From contig JALNYZ010000009.1 of assembly GCA_023229575.1 (NCBI GenBank), forward strand, positions 1 to 64,000: a DNA stretch of 64,000 nt, written 5' to 3'. Below the pieces are notes generated by a model. It had not been told where the DNA came from. It saw only the letters and a list, made by a program, of their open reading frames with translations, and ran no database searches. Below are positions 8,254 to 16,970 of the stretch, piece after piece. The position numbers and the translations under genes are program-made. This DNA comes from Prolixibacteraceae bacterium (GTDB lineage: Bacteria; Bacteroidota; Bacteroidia; Bacteroidales; Prolixibacteraceae). Position 1 is the stretch's first letter. Each line of letters opens with the position of its first letter.

Positions 8254-10299
8254 ATGAGAAGATTAATAGTGATGCTGATTTGCCTGACGGCTACTTTGCA
8301 TTCTTCATTGCAAGGCGAACCTGTTGGGGCAAAGGATCCGGTTAAAGTACACCAACCGAAGTACTGCCTGTTTTATGATAACCATACCATGCCGGCCATT
8401 CCCGATGTCGGCGCTAATTTTGATGCTGATGCCTTCACCGACCGTATCAAACGTTGCGGTGTCGATCAACTGACATTTCATGCCCGGTGTAACCTCGGTA
8501 TGGCCTATTATGATACAAAAATAGGCATCAAACACCCTTCCTTAAAGTATGATCTGTTTGGCAAGCTGGCTGATGCATGCAAGCGGAAAGACATTGCCCT
8601 GATTGCCTATATAAATGGCGGTATCAGCAGTGCGGAGGGTATACAACACCGCGACTGGACTACGCTCTATTTTGATGGCCGGGAAATCCGGGAGCCTCAC
8701 TTTACCCCATTTGTCCGGACCATGTGTTACAACTCACCCTACCGTGATCACCTTATCGCGATGGTTGAAGAGATTGCCCGCAATTATCCTGTATCCGGAT
8801 TTTTTATCGATTGTTTGGTGGGATATCCATGTATATGCCCGATTTGCGTAAAGGAGATGAAAGAAAAAGGGATTGATTGGAGCAAACAGAGTGAAGTTGT
8901 GAAATTCTCCGAGTCTTCGGCTCTCCGCATGTCGACTGATATTGCAAAAGCGGCCAGGGCCATTAATCCGAATTTTCAGCTCTATTTCAACGGGGTCTCC
9001 TTTGAAGATCAGTCGGAAATCGGAACTTGGTTGGAATGCGAAGATTTGCCAACTGCCGGATGGGGCTATGAATACCTGCCAGTATTGTCACATTTTATGC
9101 GTACCCTGGGCGACAAGCCTATTATGAATATGAATGGGCGCTTTTACGATTGGGGCGATTTTGGGGGATTGCGTCCTGAGGCCGCCATCAAATCTGAATT
9201 GCTTTACGGTCTGGCAAATGGCATGAGACCCAATATCGGAGGTCATTTCCATCCGCGAGGTGATCTTGAAAATGCTGTTCTGGACAGAATAGAGAAGATC
9301 TACAAAGAACTTCAAACCATGGAGCCATGGTACGATAAAGCGAAAAATATAACGGAAATAGCCGTTGTTTCTTCTGAAACTTCAGTAAGGATTGGACATA
9401 ATAAGTTGATTAAAAGTGCAGTGCGTATGCTTACTGAAATGAAACAGCAATTCGATGTCGTCAATGAGTTTTCTGATTGGAGCAAATATAAGATATTAAT
9501 AATCCCCGACGATGTCATCTTCAATGAAGAGATAACCCGTCGTGTGAAGGCCCATATTGCTGCAGGGAAAGCTGTTATCTCCAGTGGAAGTTCAGGTCTC
9601 GACAAGGATTTGAAACAATTTGTGCTTGAAAAGGAGTGGGGCATAAAATTTCAAAAAGAGTGTGATTTCGATCCTGCTTATTTTGCTGTTGGAAAAAATT
9701 TCAACAAAGATCTTCCTGACATGCCGATCTCACTTTATTCTTCCGGAATTGAAGCCGTACCATTACCAGGAACCAGCGTTGAGGCCAGTCTTATCAAACC
9801 CTATTTTAATCGTATATGGGACGGGGAGTATGCCTTTTATTACAATCCTCCAGATAAAGTTACTGATAAACCTGCTTTGACCATCAATGGGAAAGTGGCA
9901 CATTTCAGTCACAGGATATTCGCGGGTTACGCCGTTCAGGCGCCTGTTGAACTAAGGACGGTTTTTGGCAATGTACTCAACAAATTTCTGCCTCAGCCAT
10001 TGATCAGATACGAAAAACTGCCTTCGTTCGGCCGGGTATTTGTCACTGAACAGCCCGGGAGGAAAATGGTACACCTCCTTTCATATGTTCCTGAGCTTAG
10101 GGGAACGAAGACTCAGATTATCGAGGATCAGATAGATCTGCATGATGTTAAAATTTCCCTTCGCAATGATGGGAAATCACCCAGAAAAGTCTATCTGGCG
10201 CCTGAAAAGAAATCTTTGCCGTTTAACATATCTGATGGATATATTCATGTAACTGTACCCCTATGCAAAGGGTACTCTTTGGTGGTTTTTGAAGAATAA
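8254..10299 (+). CDS. GHL6-like putative glycoside hydrolase with beta-galactosidase-type trimerisation domain
   Basis: A secreted 681-residue protein (signal peptide to about residue 20). The N-terminal TIM-barrel has HARCNLGMAYY, then IALIAYINGG and GFFIDCLVGYPCICPIC. This resembles the hypothetical glycosyl hydrolase 6 (GHL6) family, where the Asp of FIDC is a candidate catalytic residue. From about residue 360 a Rossmann-like domain (EIAVVSSETSVRIG ... KILIIPDDVIFNEE) resembles the GH42 trimerisation domain, and a beta-sandwich follows. No activity is established that I can name with confidence. In context it is probably an exo-acting glycosidase on a sugar decoration. Confidence 0.6.
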   Translation: MRRLIVMLICLTATLHSSLQGEPVGAKDPVKVHQPKYCLFYDNHTMPAIPDVGANFDADAFTDRIKRCGVDQLTFHARCNLGMAYYDTKIGIKHPSLKYDLFGKLADACKRKDIALIAYINGGISSAEGIQHRDWTTLYFDGREIREPHFTPFVRTMCYNSPYRDHLIAMVEEIARNYPVSGFFIDCLVGYPCICPICVKEMKEKGIDWSKQSEVVKFSESSALRMSTDIAKAARAINPNFQLYFNGVSFEDQSEIGTWLECEDLPTAGWGYEYLPVLSHFMRTLGDKPIMNMNGRFYDWGDFGGLRPEAAIKSELLYGLANGMRPNIGGHFHPRGDLENAVLDRIEKIYKELQTMEPWYDKAKNITEIAVVSSETSVRIGHNKLIKSAVRMLTEMKQQFDVVNEFSDWSKYKILIIPDDVIFNEEITRRVKAHIAAGKAVISSGSSGLDKDLKQFVLEKEWGIKFQKECDFDPAYFAVGKNFNKDLPDMPISLYSSGIEAVPLPGTSVEASLIKPYFNRIWDGEYAFYYNPPDKVTDKPALTINGKVAHFSHRIFAGYAVQAPVELRTVFGNVLNKFLPQPLIRYEKLPSFGRVFVTEQPGRKMVHLLSYVPELRGTKTQIIEDQIDLHDVKISLRNDGKSPRKVYLAPEKKSLPFNISDGYIHVTVPLCKGYSLVVFEE

Positions 10300-10353
10300 A
10301 TTGCCTCCACTTCAATCCTTAAAAATCAGGACCTCTAAATTGTAATTACTGCC

Positions 10354-11544
10354 TTGAAAAAAGTAATAACCATAGGAATTTGTATTGTTGCCTCTTTCTT
10401 GTCCTTTTCGCAAGAAAAGAGGGATACAATAGCCGGAACAGGGATTTGGAACCTCGACGAACTTTATCGTGTTCCCATAACCTTTTCTGCAGAGAAATAC
10501 TCGGCGTATCAGGTTCCCGGGGTTAATGCCTTGCTCTATGAAAGTGTTCCTTTTTTGGGAAAACCCACAAAGGTGTTCGCCTATTATAGCCTTCCGTCCG
10601 GACCTGTTCCTCCAGGTGGCTGGCCGGCTGTTGTATTGGTTCATGGAGGTGGCGGTACTGCGTTTGCTGATTTTGTCAAAATATGGAATTCATGGGGATA
10701 CGCCGCTATTTCGATGGATCTCTATGGTAATCTTCCCCATTTGAGTGTAAAATGGGAAGAACGTCCACATCTTGACGGAGGCTGGACAATGGGTGAGAAT
10801 TTTACCAACAGGGACGAATCGTGGCAATATCACTCCATTGCCCAGATAGTGCTGGCACATTCACTGATACGCTCTTTACCCGGGGTCAATCCTGAAAAGA
10901 CTGGTGTTGTTGGTGCATCGTGGGGCGGAGTTCATGCCAGCATCGCTGCGGCTATCGATAGCCGCTTCAAATTCGGGGTGATCATTTACAGTTCAGTTTT
11001 TGAAACCTCTGAGGCTAAGATGCGGTGGTGGGATCCGGGCAGATTTATAGCTTCGATCAGGATTCCAACCCTTTGGGTGAAAGGAACAACAGACATTCAC
11101 TTCACGAACCAAAACTGGCAGTATTCGGTTAATATCTGTGGAAACAGTCCAGTCTCCAGTCTTGTTGTTGGACTTAAACACGGCGAGAAAGGACAAATTT
11201 ATTCTATCAATCGTCGTTTTGCAGACCATGTAGTTAAAGATGGCGAACCATTACCAGCAATTGGCAAAACTGAATGTCATGGCAAGCTGGTTAGTGCCTC
11301 TGTTAACGCTGCCCGTCCAATTCTAAAGGCTGAGTTGTGCTATACTTGCGATACCGGTCCAGATCCCAGGCAGATTTGGAAAACACTTCCCGCCTTGTTT
11401 AAAGACGGTAAAGTATCGGCTGAATTACCTGACGGAGTCACCTTTTATTTCTTAAATGTTTTTGACGGCCCAATCTTTAACGGAGAACAGGAATGGCCTG
11501 TCAGCTCTGAATATGTTCCATATAAACCTGAGGCAAATCAGTAA
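10354..11544 (+). CDS. Secreted alpha/beta-hydrolase (dienelactone/prolyl-oligopeptidase-like esterase)
   Basis: This is 396 residues starting at a TTG codon (M-K-K-V-I-T-I-G-I...). No ATG is placed well for the signal peptide, which ends near LSFSQ. The fold carries an oxyanion segment VLVHGGGG (about residue 95), nucleophile elbow GASWGG (Ser189), Asp247 in GTTDIHF and His276 in GLKHGEKG, so the triad is complete. It resembles the acetyl-esterase/dipeptidyl-peptidase-like enzymes common in polysaccharide loci. Removal of acyl groups from glycans is likely but not proven. A small beta-sandwich follows after about residue 305. The TTG start suggests weak translation or a non-standard start. 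Confidence 0.65.
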   Translation: MKKVITIGICIVASFLSFSQEKRDTIAGTGIWNLDELYRVPITFSAEKYSAYQVPGVNALLYESVPFLGKPTKVFAYYSLPSGPVPPGGWPAVVLVHGGGGTAFADFVKIWNSWGYAAISMDLYGNLPHLSVKWEERPHLDGGWTMGENFTNRDESWQYHSIAQIVLAHSLIRSLPGVNPEKTGVVGASWGGVHASIAAAIDSRFKFGVIIYSSVFETSEAKMRWWDPGRFIASIRIPTLWVKGTTDIHFTNQNWQYSVNICGNSPVSSLVVGLKHGEKGQIYSINRRFADHVVKDGEPLPAIGKTECHGKLVSASVNAARPILKAELCYTCDTGPDPRQIWKTLPALFKDGKVSAELPDGVTFYFLNVFDGPIFNGEQEWPVSSEYVPYKPEANQ

Positions 11545-11610
11545 AGGGAAATAATGTTGGAGTCAAGTAGATAAGTGATTTTTAAATGAAGCATAATATT
11601 GATAATTGAT

Positions 11611-13872
11611 ATGATAAAGTTGTTAATCCTGGGAATATGTCTTGCAACGGCTATCCAGGCCTTTTCACAAGGAAAGGTTGAAATGAGAAAAGATATTCTT
11701 GTTGCAAGAAAAGATTTCGATGTTAGCAAGGATTGGCAACCTCGCCAAATCATGGGCAAGGACTTTTGGCACCTGTTGCAAACCGATCGTATTGAGCCTG
11801 ACTTTTTCGTTGATAATGACAACCCTTTTTTGCGGAAGGTGGAGTCCAAACCTTTGTTCAGGGAAAGTGGAATATTGTACTGGAATCAAAGTATTACAGT
11901 TCCTGGTTCGAACAAGGTGTCAATGGCGGCCATGGAACCTGATGTCTTTACCAAATTAATTGAAAAACGGCCCAATGCTCCCTTTTTTGTCATGCCAACC
12001 ACCATACGGCCTTTTTACAGGTTGATAAAAAACTTTGAATTTGATCTGGTTGCCTACAACAAATGGAAACTGTCCCATCCAAATTTCATGGGCTTCATCA
12101 ACGCGGAGACGGATAATGGTTTTGTTCAATATGCCCCTTGGCGCAGGAAGTATGAGAAACCAATAGACGGTGACAATGAATTCATGAAAATCATTGAGCG
12201 GGAATTCCCCAAACCTAAAAACAGGGAAGAATTGACTGCACAGATGTTAAAAGTGTGCGATACGAGCATAAAATATTTCTTCAATGACGCCGAAAAGGTA
12301 GGATACATGAGCGAATCACATTTTCTGGACCATATTTTCGGGGAAGCCAGCAAAGGGGTGCTAACGAGGGAGACAACAAATACCCGAGGCGGCGAAGATG
12401 GTCCACATTATCGACATCAGATGGGGCTCTTCTCCGCGAGGGGAGCGTCCCGCCAATACCAGCGGGATTGGATGTGGTACATCGCTTTTTATTACAATGG
12501 ATACGATGATGAGGGCAAATTCACCAATAATAACTACGCCACATACCGGATTACCAAGCCTGAACAAAGTATGCCCGGTAACAACATGGGTATGAAAGGC
12601 CCTGGGTATGGCATGTCCCCCTCTTTAATTGACAGGCGTCTGTTCCTGGCTTACCTGAGTGGCCCAAGGTATGTTTGTCTCGAGCAATGGTGGGATTATG
12701 TAGGTAAGACCAGGAAGGGCGGAAACCCGATGTGGGATCTCTCCACTCCTTATGGGAAGGTGTGGGAAAACTGGTTTGAATTCACGCGAAAAAACCCTGA
12801 AAGAGGCGCCAGTTATGCCCCGGTAGCTTTGCTTGTCCCGTTTGAACAAGGCTACCCGAATTATGGTGGAAAATCGTGGGAGATATTCAACTATGAGCGG
12901 CCCGACTGGATGATTGACGCCTTCATGTTCACCATTGTGCCGCATTCGCCCGTGAACAAAAAAGGTAATGAGGGGGCGCTCAGCAACGGCCCTTATGGAG
13001 ATATTTTCGATGTAATTGAACCTAACACACCTATAAAGCCGGTAGCACTTAACGTATTGAACAACTACAAGGTCGCCGTCATGCTGGGGAGCTATCCCAA
13101 AAACAAAGCCCTTGCTGATCGGCTGATGGAGTATGTGAAAAACGGAGGAACGCTATTGCTCAATATCAAACAGGTCAACGAGTTTTTTCCTGATGAGTTT
13201 ATGGGCATAAAAAGGACCAACGAGCTCCTTTCCAATTCCATTCATGTAAAAAGCCCGGTCAGTTCGCTGATTGATGATAATTCGTTCGGTCTTCATGAGG
13301 ACTACGAGTGTGAGGCAGTCGTGCTGAAAGGCGCTACGCCGCTTTTGAAGGATGCCGACGGAAACCTGCTCGCATGCAAGAACAGCTATGGTAAGGGGAA
13401 TGTAGTGCTGTCCACCATCGACTGCATGGTGCCCATGAACAATATGGAAAACCAGGAAGGAAATGTGTTGAAAAGTATGGTCTACGGGAAAACGTTCCCA
13501 TTCATCGAATATTTTCTCAAATCAATTGTTAGAGAGGTTTTGCCTCTGGAAGTCAGAGGTGACATTGAGTATGGACTCAACAAGATTTCCAATGGGTGGC
13601 TGCTTTACCTGATCAACAACAACGGAGTGACAAAATTCACCAACAGGGAACAGGTACTCGACAATTCTAAAACTGCTAAGGTTGAGGTGGCACTTAAGGA
13701 TATTAGGGCAATAAATATTACCGAACTGATTGGGATGAAAGTGGTTTCAAAAAATAATAAAACCAACTCTTTCAACGTTGAAGTCCCCCCCGGAGGCGTA
13801 AAAATTATCAGGATTGTGGGAGATGATTTAAGGATGACATCCGGTCTTACCAGGACTCAAAGAAGTGAGTAA
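11611..13872 (+). CDS. Large secreted protein of unrecognised family, probably a TIM-barrel glycosidase
   Basis: The ATG at 11611 starts a good signal peptide (IKLLILGICLATAIQAFSQ); a TTG at 11599 is possible but less likely. I do not recognise the family. The central part reads like a TIM-barrel, with MSESHFLDHIFGE, RETTNTRGGEDGPHYRHQMG and LEQWWDYVG carrying acidic and aromatic residues of a sugar cleft. Around residues 480-540 a glutamine-amidotransferase-like segment (YKVAVMLGSYPKNKALAD..MEYVKNGGTLLLNI) is like the domain after the barrel in GH42-type enzymes. A C-terminal beta-sandwich ends in PPGGVKIIRIVGDD. It lies between an esterase and the cytoplasmic block. It is a good candidate for a new glycoside hydrolase family. 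Confidence 0.5.
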   Translation: MIKLLILGICLATAIQAFSQGKVEMRKDILVARKDFDVSKDWQPRQIMGKDFWHLLQTDRIEPDFFVDNDNPFLRKVESKPLFRESGILYWNQSITVPGSNKVSMAAMEPDVFTKLIEKRPNAPFFVMPTTIRPFYRLIKNFEFDLVAYNKWKLSHPNFMGFINAETDNGFVQYAPWRRKYEKPIDGDNEFMKIIEREFPKPKNREELTAQMLKVCDTSIKYFFNDAEKVGYMSESHFLDHIFGEASKGVLTRETTNTRGGEDGPHYRHQMGLFSARGASRQYQRDWMWYIAFYYNGYDDEGKFTNNNYATYRITKPEQSMPGNNMGMKGPGYGMSPSLIDRRLFLAYLSGPRYVCLEQWWDYVGKTRKGGNPMWDLSTPYGKVWENWFEFTRKNPERGASYAPVALLVPFEQGYPNYGGKSWEIFNYERPDWMIDAFMFTIVPHSPVNKKGNEGALSNGPYGDIFDVIEPNTPIKPVALNVLNNYKVAVMLGSYPKNKALADRLMEYVKNGGTLLLNIKQVNEFFPDEFMGIKRTNELLSNSIHVKSPVSSLIDDNSFGLHEDYECEAVVLKGATPLLKDADGNLLACKNSYGKGNVVLSTIDCMVPMNNMENQEGNVLKSMVYGKTFPFIEYFLKSIVREVLPLEVRGDIEYGLNKISNGWLLYLINNNGVTKFTNREQVLDNSKTAKVEVALKDIRAINITELIGMKVVSKNNKTNSFNVEVPPGGVKIIRIVGDDLRMTSGLTRTQRSE

Positions 13873-13964
13873 ATCGACATACATGATCACCGTTTGGCAA
13901 TAATAGGATATTCAGTTACAGGAACATATTTTAAAATATTGATTATAAGTTTAAAAGAGAAGTT

Positions 13965-15128
13965 ATGAACACAACCACAATTCCAGAAAAGGAGTTTTAC
14001 GAACGTATTTCAAAATTTCAGGCAAACATCAAGGCTGCAGGTCTTGATGCCTGCCTGGTTCACGCCAGTGAGTCGGACATGGCCAATGTAAGGTACCTGA
14101 GCGAGTACTGGCCAACATTTGAGGCTTCGGCAGTATTTGTTCCGGCAGAGGGAGAGTCTGTCTTGCTTGTGGGACCTGAAAGTGAGATTTATGCCGCTCA
14201 CCGCAGTGTTTTTAAGAACATTGAGAAAATGGTCGAATACCGTGAGTCGGCCGAACCGGAATGCCCGGGAATGGTTTTTACAACTTACAAAGACATTGTT
14301 GCCAGGTACGCACCAAATGGCAATATTAAAAAGCTGGGTATAGTCGGCTGGGCGATAACACCGCTGCCTGTGGTTACTTCCATTAAAGAACAATTTCCGG
14401 AAGTTGAACTTGTCAAGGCCGATTCGACCTTCCTTCCGCTACGTTATGTGAAAAGCGAGAATGAACTGGAATGCATGCGCAAGGCATATGCTATCGCTGA
14501 ATTGGCGGTGGAAGCAATTATTAACGAAATAAAACCGGGCATGACTGAACTTCAGGTTATTGGCATAGCCCAGCGTGAAATTTACAAGCATGGCGGGGAG
14601 TACGAAGGACACTCTTTGTATTGCTTCTGCGGGGCATCTACCAATAACGCCATTTCCAGGCCGACCCATAATAAAATTGTTGCCAACGAGGTAATCCAGC
14701 TTAATATTGGGGCCCGTGTCAGCGGATATTCATCAAGTGTTGGGTTACCTATCTCCATAGGGCCTTTGCCTGAACGGAAGAGAAAGCTTGTCGAGTTTGG
14801 CCTGGAGGCCCATCTAAAGACGATTGACATGATGGCTGCCGGAAAACCTGCAGGTTTAGTTGTGAAAGATTATGAAGCATGGGTTAAATCGCGTGGTTTT
14901 GAAAAACAGATGCTTTACGGCCCCTGCCACTCCATCGGTATGATGGAGGTTGAGCAGCCTTGGATGGAATCTACATCAGACTACGGGTTGCAAAAGAACA
15001 TGACCTTCCAGGTCGATACTTTCTTTTACGAACCCGACTTTGGACTTCGTTGGGAAAATGGCGTTATTGTCAAAGAGGGAGGCGTAGAGTTGCTTTCATC
15101 AAAATTCATGAAAATTATTGAGATCTAA
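13965..15128 (+). CDS. Creatinase-like M24 family protein with altered metal site
   Basis: A 387-residue cytoplasmic protein (no signal peptide) with the two-domain layout of M24 creatinase/prolidase proteins: an N-terminal domain (about 1-150) and a pita-bread domain (about 160-387). The five metal ligands of the peptidases are only partly present: N247 and S258 replace the two Asp of the DxG...GYxSD motif, H322 is kept (GPCHSIGM), D351 replaces Glu, and E364 is kept (RWENGV). This is more like creatinase, which works without metal and uses the conserved His, than an Xaa-Pro peptidase. It is followed 31 bases later by a creatininase-family gene. Those are the two enzyme families that open creatinine and creatine, but the true substrate is unknown. 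Confidence 0.7.
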   Translation: MNTTTIPEKEFYERISKFQANIKAAGLDACLVHASESDMANVRYLSEYWPTFEASAVFVPAEGESVLLVGPESEIYAAHRSVFKNIEKMVEYRESAEPECPGMVFTTYKDIVARYAPNGNIKKLGIVGWAITPLPVVTSIKEQFPEVELVKADSTFLPLRYVKSENELECMRKAYAIAELAVEAIINEIKPGMTELQVIGIAQREIYKHGGEYEGHSLYCFCGASTNNAISRPTHNKIVANEVIQLNIGARVSGYSSSVGLPISIGPLPERKRKLVEFGLEAHLKTIDMMAAGKPAGLVVKDYEAWVKSRGFEKQMLYGPCHSIGMMEVEQPWMESTSDYGLQKNMTFQVDTFFYEPDFGLRWENGVIVKEGGVELLSSKFMKIIEI

Positions 15129-15159
15129 TTCAATTAACTAATAAGAAAGGAAAATAATT

Positions 15160-15903
15160 ATGCGTTACGAGATGATGTTTCCGGATCAAATCCGGGAGGC
15201 TATTGATAAAAATACGCCGGTTGCTTTGGCGTTGGGTGTTTTGGAATACCATGGCGAGCACCTGAACACCGGTGTTGATACCCTGGTCGTTCAGGGGGCT
15301 TTGGAAATGCTCGAAAAAGAGATGGATTTGGTCATACTTCCACCATTTTATTACGGCGCCGGTTCTTATGCTGTTGCTGGCCCGGAACGTAAAGGGGGCA
15401 TGCATATTGACGCCGAAACATTAAACAAGTTTGCTCGCCAGTTATTCTATAATCTGCTGCGAATCGGATTCCGCAATATATATGTATTCTTTCACCACCA
15501 GAGTGAAAATTTTGTAAGTGGCATGCCTACCGACCTGGCTTTTAGGTTGGCAGCCAAACAGGAAATATTTGCCTTCATAGAGAATCAAAAAGGCGATGGC
15601 TGGTGGGGAGAAGATACGGCCTCCGCCAATTACTATGAAGAACATGAAGCCGGTTCCGATCCATTCAGTTGGATACGGGTGGAACCTTTTATGAGTGGGG
15701 AAGCCCAGAAACATTGGCCGATAGACCATGCCGGGGAACAGGAAACATCTTTAATGATGGCCTTTGCACCTGAAGGAGTGGATATGAAACGTTTCAATGG
15801 GAAGCAATGGTATGCGCAATCTGCCGTCAAAGCCAATATGGATTATGCAAACAAGGCCAAAAAATTCATTTTGGAAGATCTAAAAAAACGAATGGGCAAA
15901 TAA
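15160..15903 (+). CDS. Creatininase-family amidohydrolase
   Basis: A 247-residue cytoplasmic protein of normal family length. The metal-binding pattern is clear: E29 and H31 in LEYHGEH, D40 in TGVDT, and H190-A-G-E-Q-E-T-S, with E193 as a likely ligand. Creatininase-family enzymes open cyclic amides or hydrolyse formamides and related C-N bonds (creatinine, FAPy, mycofactocin precursor). Most members are not creatininases. It has a good purine-rich leader (AAGAAAGGAAAAT), is tightly linked to the M24 gene before it and lies 3 bases from the gene after it. The three probably act on the same cytoplasmic compound, perhaps an N-containing or lactone-like derivative imported by the MFS carrier downstream. 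Confidence 0.8.
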   Translation: MRYEMMFPDQIREAIDKNTPVALALGVLEYHGEHLNTGVDTLVVQGALEMLEKEMDLVILPPFYYGAGSYAVAGPERKGGMHIDAETLNKFARQLFYNLLRIGFRNIYVFFHHQSENFVSGMPTDLAFRLAAKQEIFAFIENQKGDGWWGEDTASANYYEEHEAGSDPFSWIRVEPFMSGEAQKHWPIDHAGEQETSLMMAFAPEGVDMKRFNGKQWYAQSAVKANMDYANKAKKFILEDLKKRMGK

Positions 15904-15906
15904 CCG

Positions 15907-16854
15907 ATGACCGGAGATACACTAATTGATCTGATGAGGCATGCGCACCGCAGGGTACACGTAACAGGTACTCCTGAAAACGGTGTTATTGCCGCATTGG
16001 ATCTGGAAGGCCGGCTATTTACTGTGGTCAACAACAAGGTACTCAACAGGGTAGTGCCCTCTGCCATTCTGAACCGCAGCAACAGGGATGTTTATCACAA
16101 TCCGGGGGGCGATGCCTTATGGCCTGCCCCTGAAGGTACCTGTTTCGGGTACGCATATGGCCCTGGTAAATGGAGGGTCCCCCCGGCAATTACAGGGGCG
16201 GTATGGGATGTTGTAGTGCAATCGGAAAACAAAACCGTGATCAGGGCTGAAATTGATCTGGTCAATAACCGTCAGCTTGGCATTCCTTGTGAATTTGAAC
16301 GTCACATAGAAATTGAACATATTGGCAGCTCCCTAATCCAGAATGTTACGGAAATAATCCGTTACATAGGTATCAAAACACTGGATAACAACGAGTTCAG
16401 TTTAGCCCCATGGTCATTGTGCCAGTTCGACTCAGGTTCAGGGTGCAAAGTCATAATGCCTCCGCCATTGGCAGATGATATTCATGATATGTATGCATGC
16501 AGCAGTGCACTAAGAGGAATGTCGGGAAACAAATATGTTGTGGAGACTCAAACAGATTTTCGCTTTCAACTGGGACTTGGGAAAAATATTCCATGGATAG
16601 AATTTATTAGCTGTCAGGATTTTAGCGTAAAAAGACATTCCGGGGCCTTACCTGCCGGACAAAGGTATATTGATATTGCCGATGCCCCTCCCGAACAACT
16701 TCCATCCCATAGGGGAACAAAGCTGAGTATTTACTGTGATCCATCGGGGTTTATGGAAATAGAAGCTTGTGGAGGTTGTTCCAATACCCTTGCCCCTGAA
16801 ACCGAACTTCGTGTTTTAATAACTACAGAATATATGATTAAAGAAGGTGATTGA
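15907..16854 (+). CDS. Mutarotase-fold cytoplasmic protein (DUF4380/DUF6786-like)
   Basis: A 315-residue protein without a signal peptide, starting 3 bases after the creatininase-family stop, so translation is probably coupled. The sequence is nearly all beta-strand. GVIAALDLEGRLFTVVNN, NPGGDALWPAPEG and the WSLCQFD segment are like the aldose-1-epimerase-like (galactose mutarotase superfamily) DUFs of Bacteroidota. The family name is from memory and uncertain. A sugar-binding role such as anomer or epimer interconversion would fit a place between two hydrolase-like genes and a sugar symporter. No catalytic residues can be assigned. Confidence 0.45.
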   Translation: MTGDTLIDLMRHAHRRVHVTGTPENGVIAALDLEGRLFTVVNNKVLNRVVPSAILNRSNRDVYHNPGGDALWPAPEGTCFGYAYGPGKWRVPPAITGAVWDVVVQSENKTVIRAEIDLVNNRQLGIPCEFERHIEIEHIGSSLIQNVTEIIRYIGIKTLDNNEFSLAPWSLCQFDSGSGCKVIMPPPLADDIHDMYACSSALRGMSGNKYVVETQTDFRFQLGLGKNIPWIEFISCQDFSVKRHSGALPAGQRYIDIADAPPEQLPSHRGTKLSIYCDPSGFMEIEACGGCSNTLAPETELRVLITTEYMIKEGD

Positions 16855-16970
16855 TCATAAGTCACTGGTTGTTTTTCCACTTCCGCATGTTGCCTATTGA
16901 CTGTCGCCAATTTTGAATAAATTGTAAATCTTTATAAACAACCAAACGCTTAATAAAAATTAAACTTACC

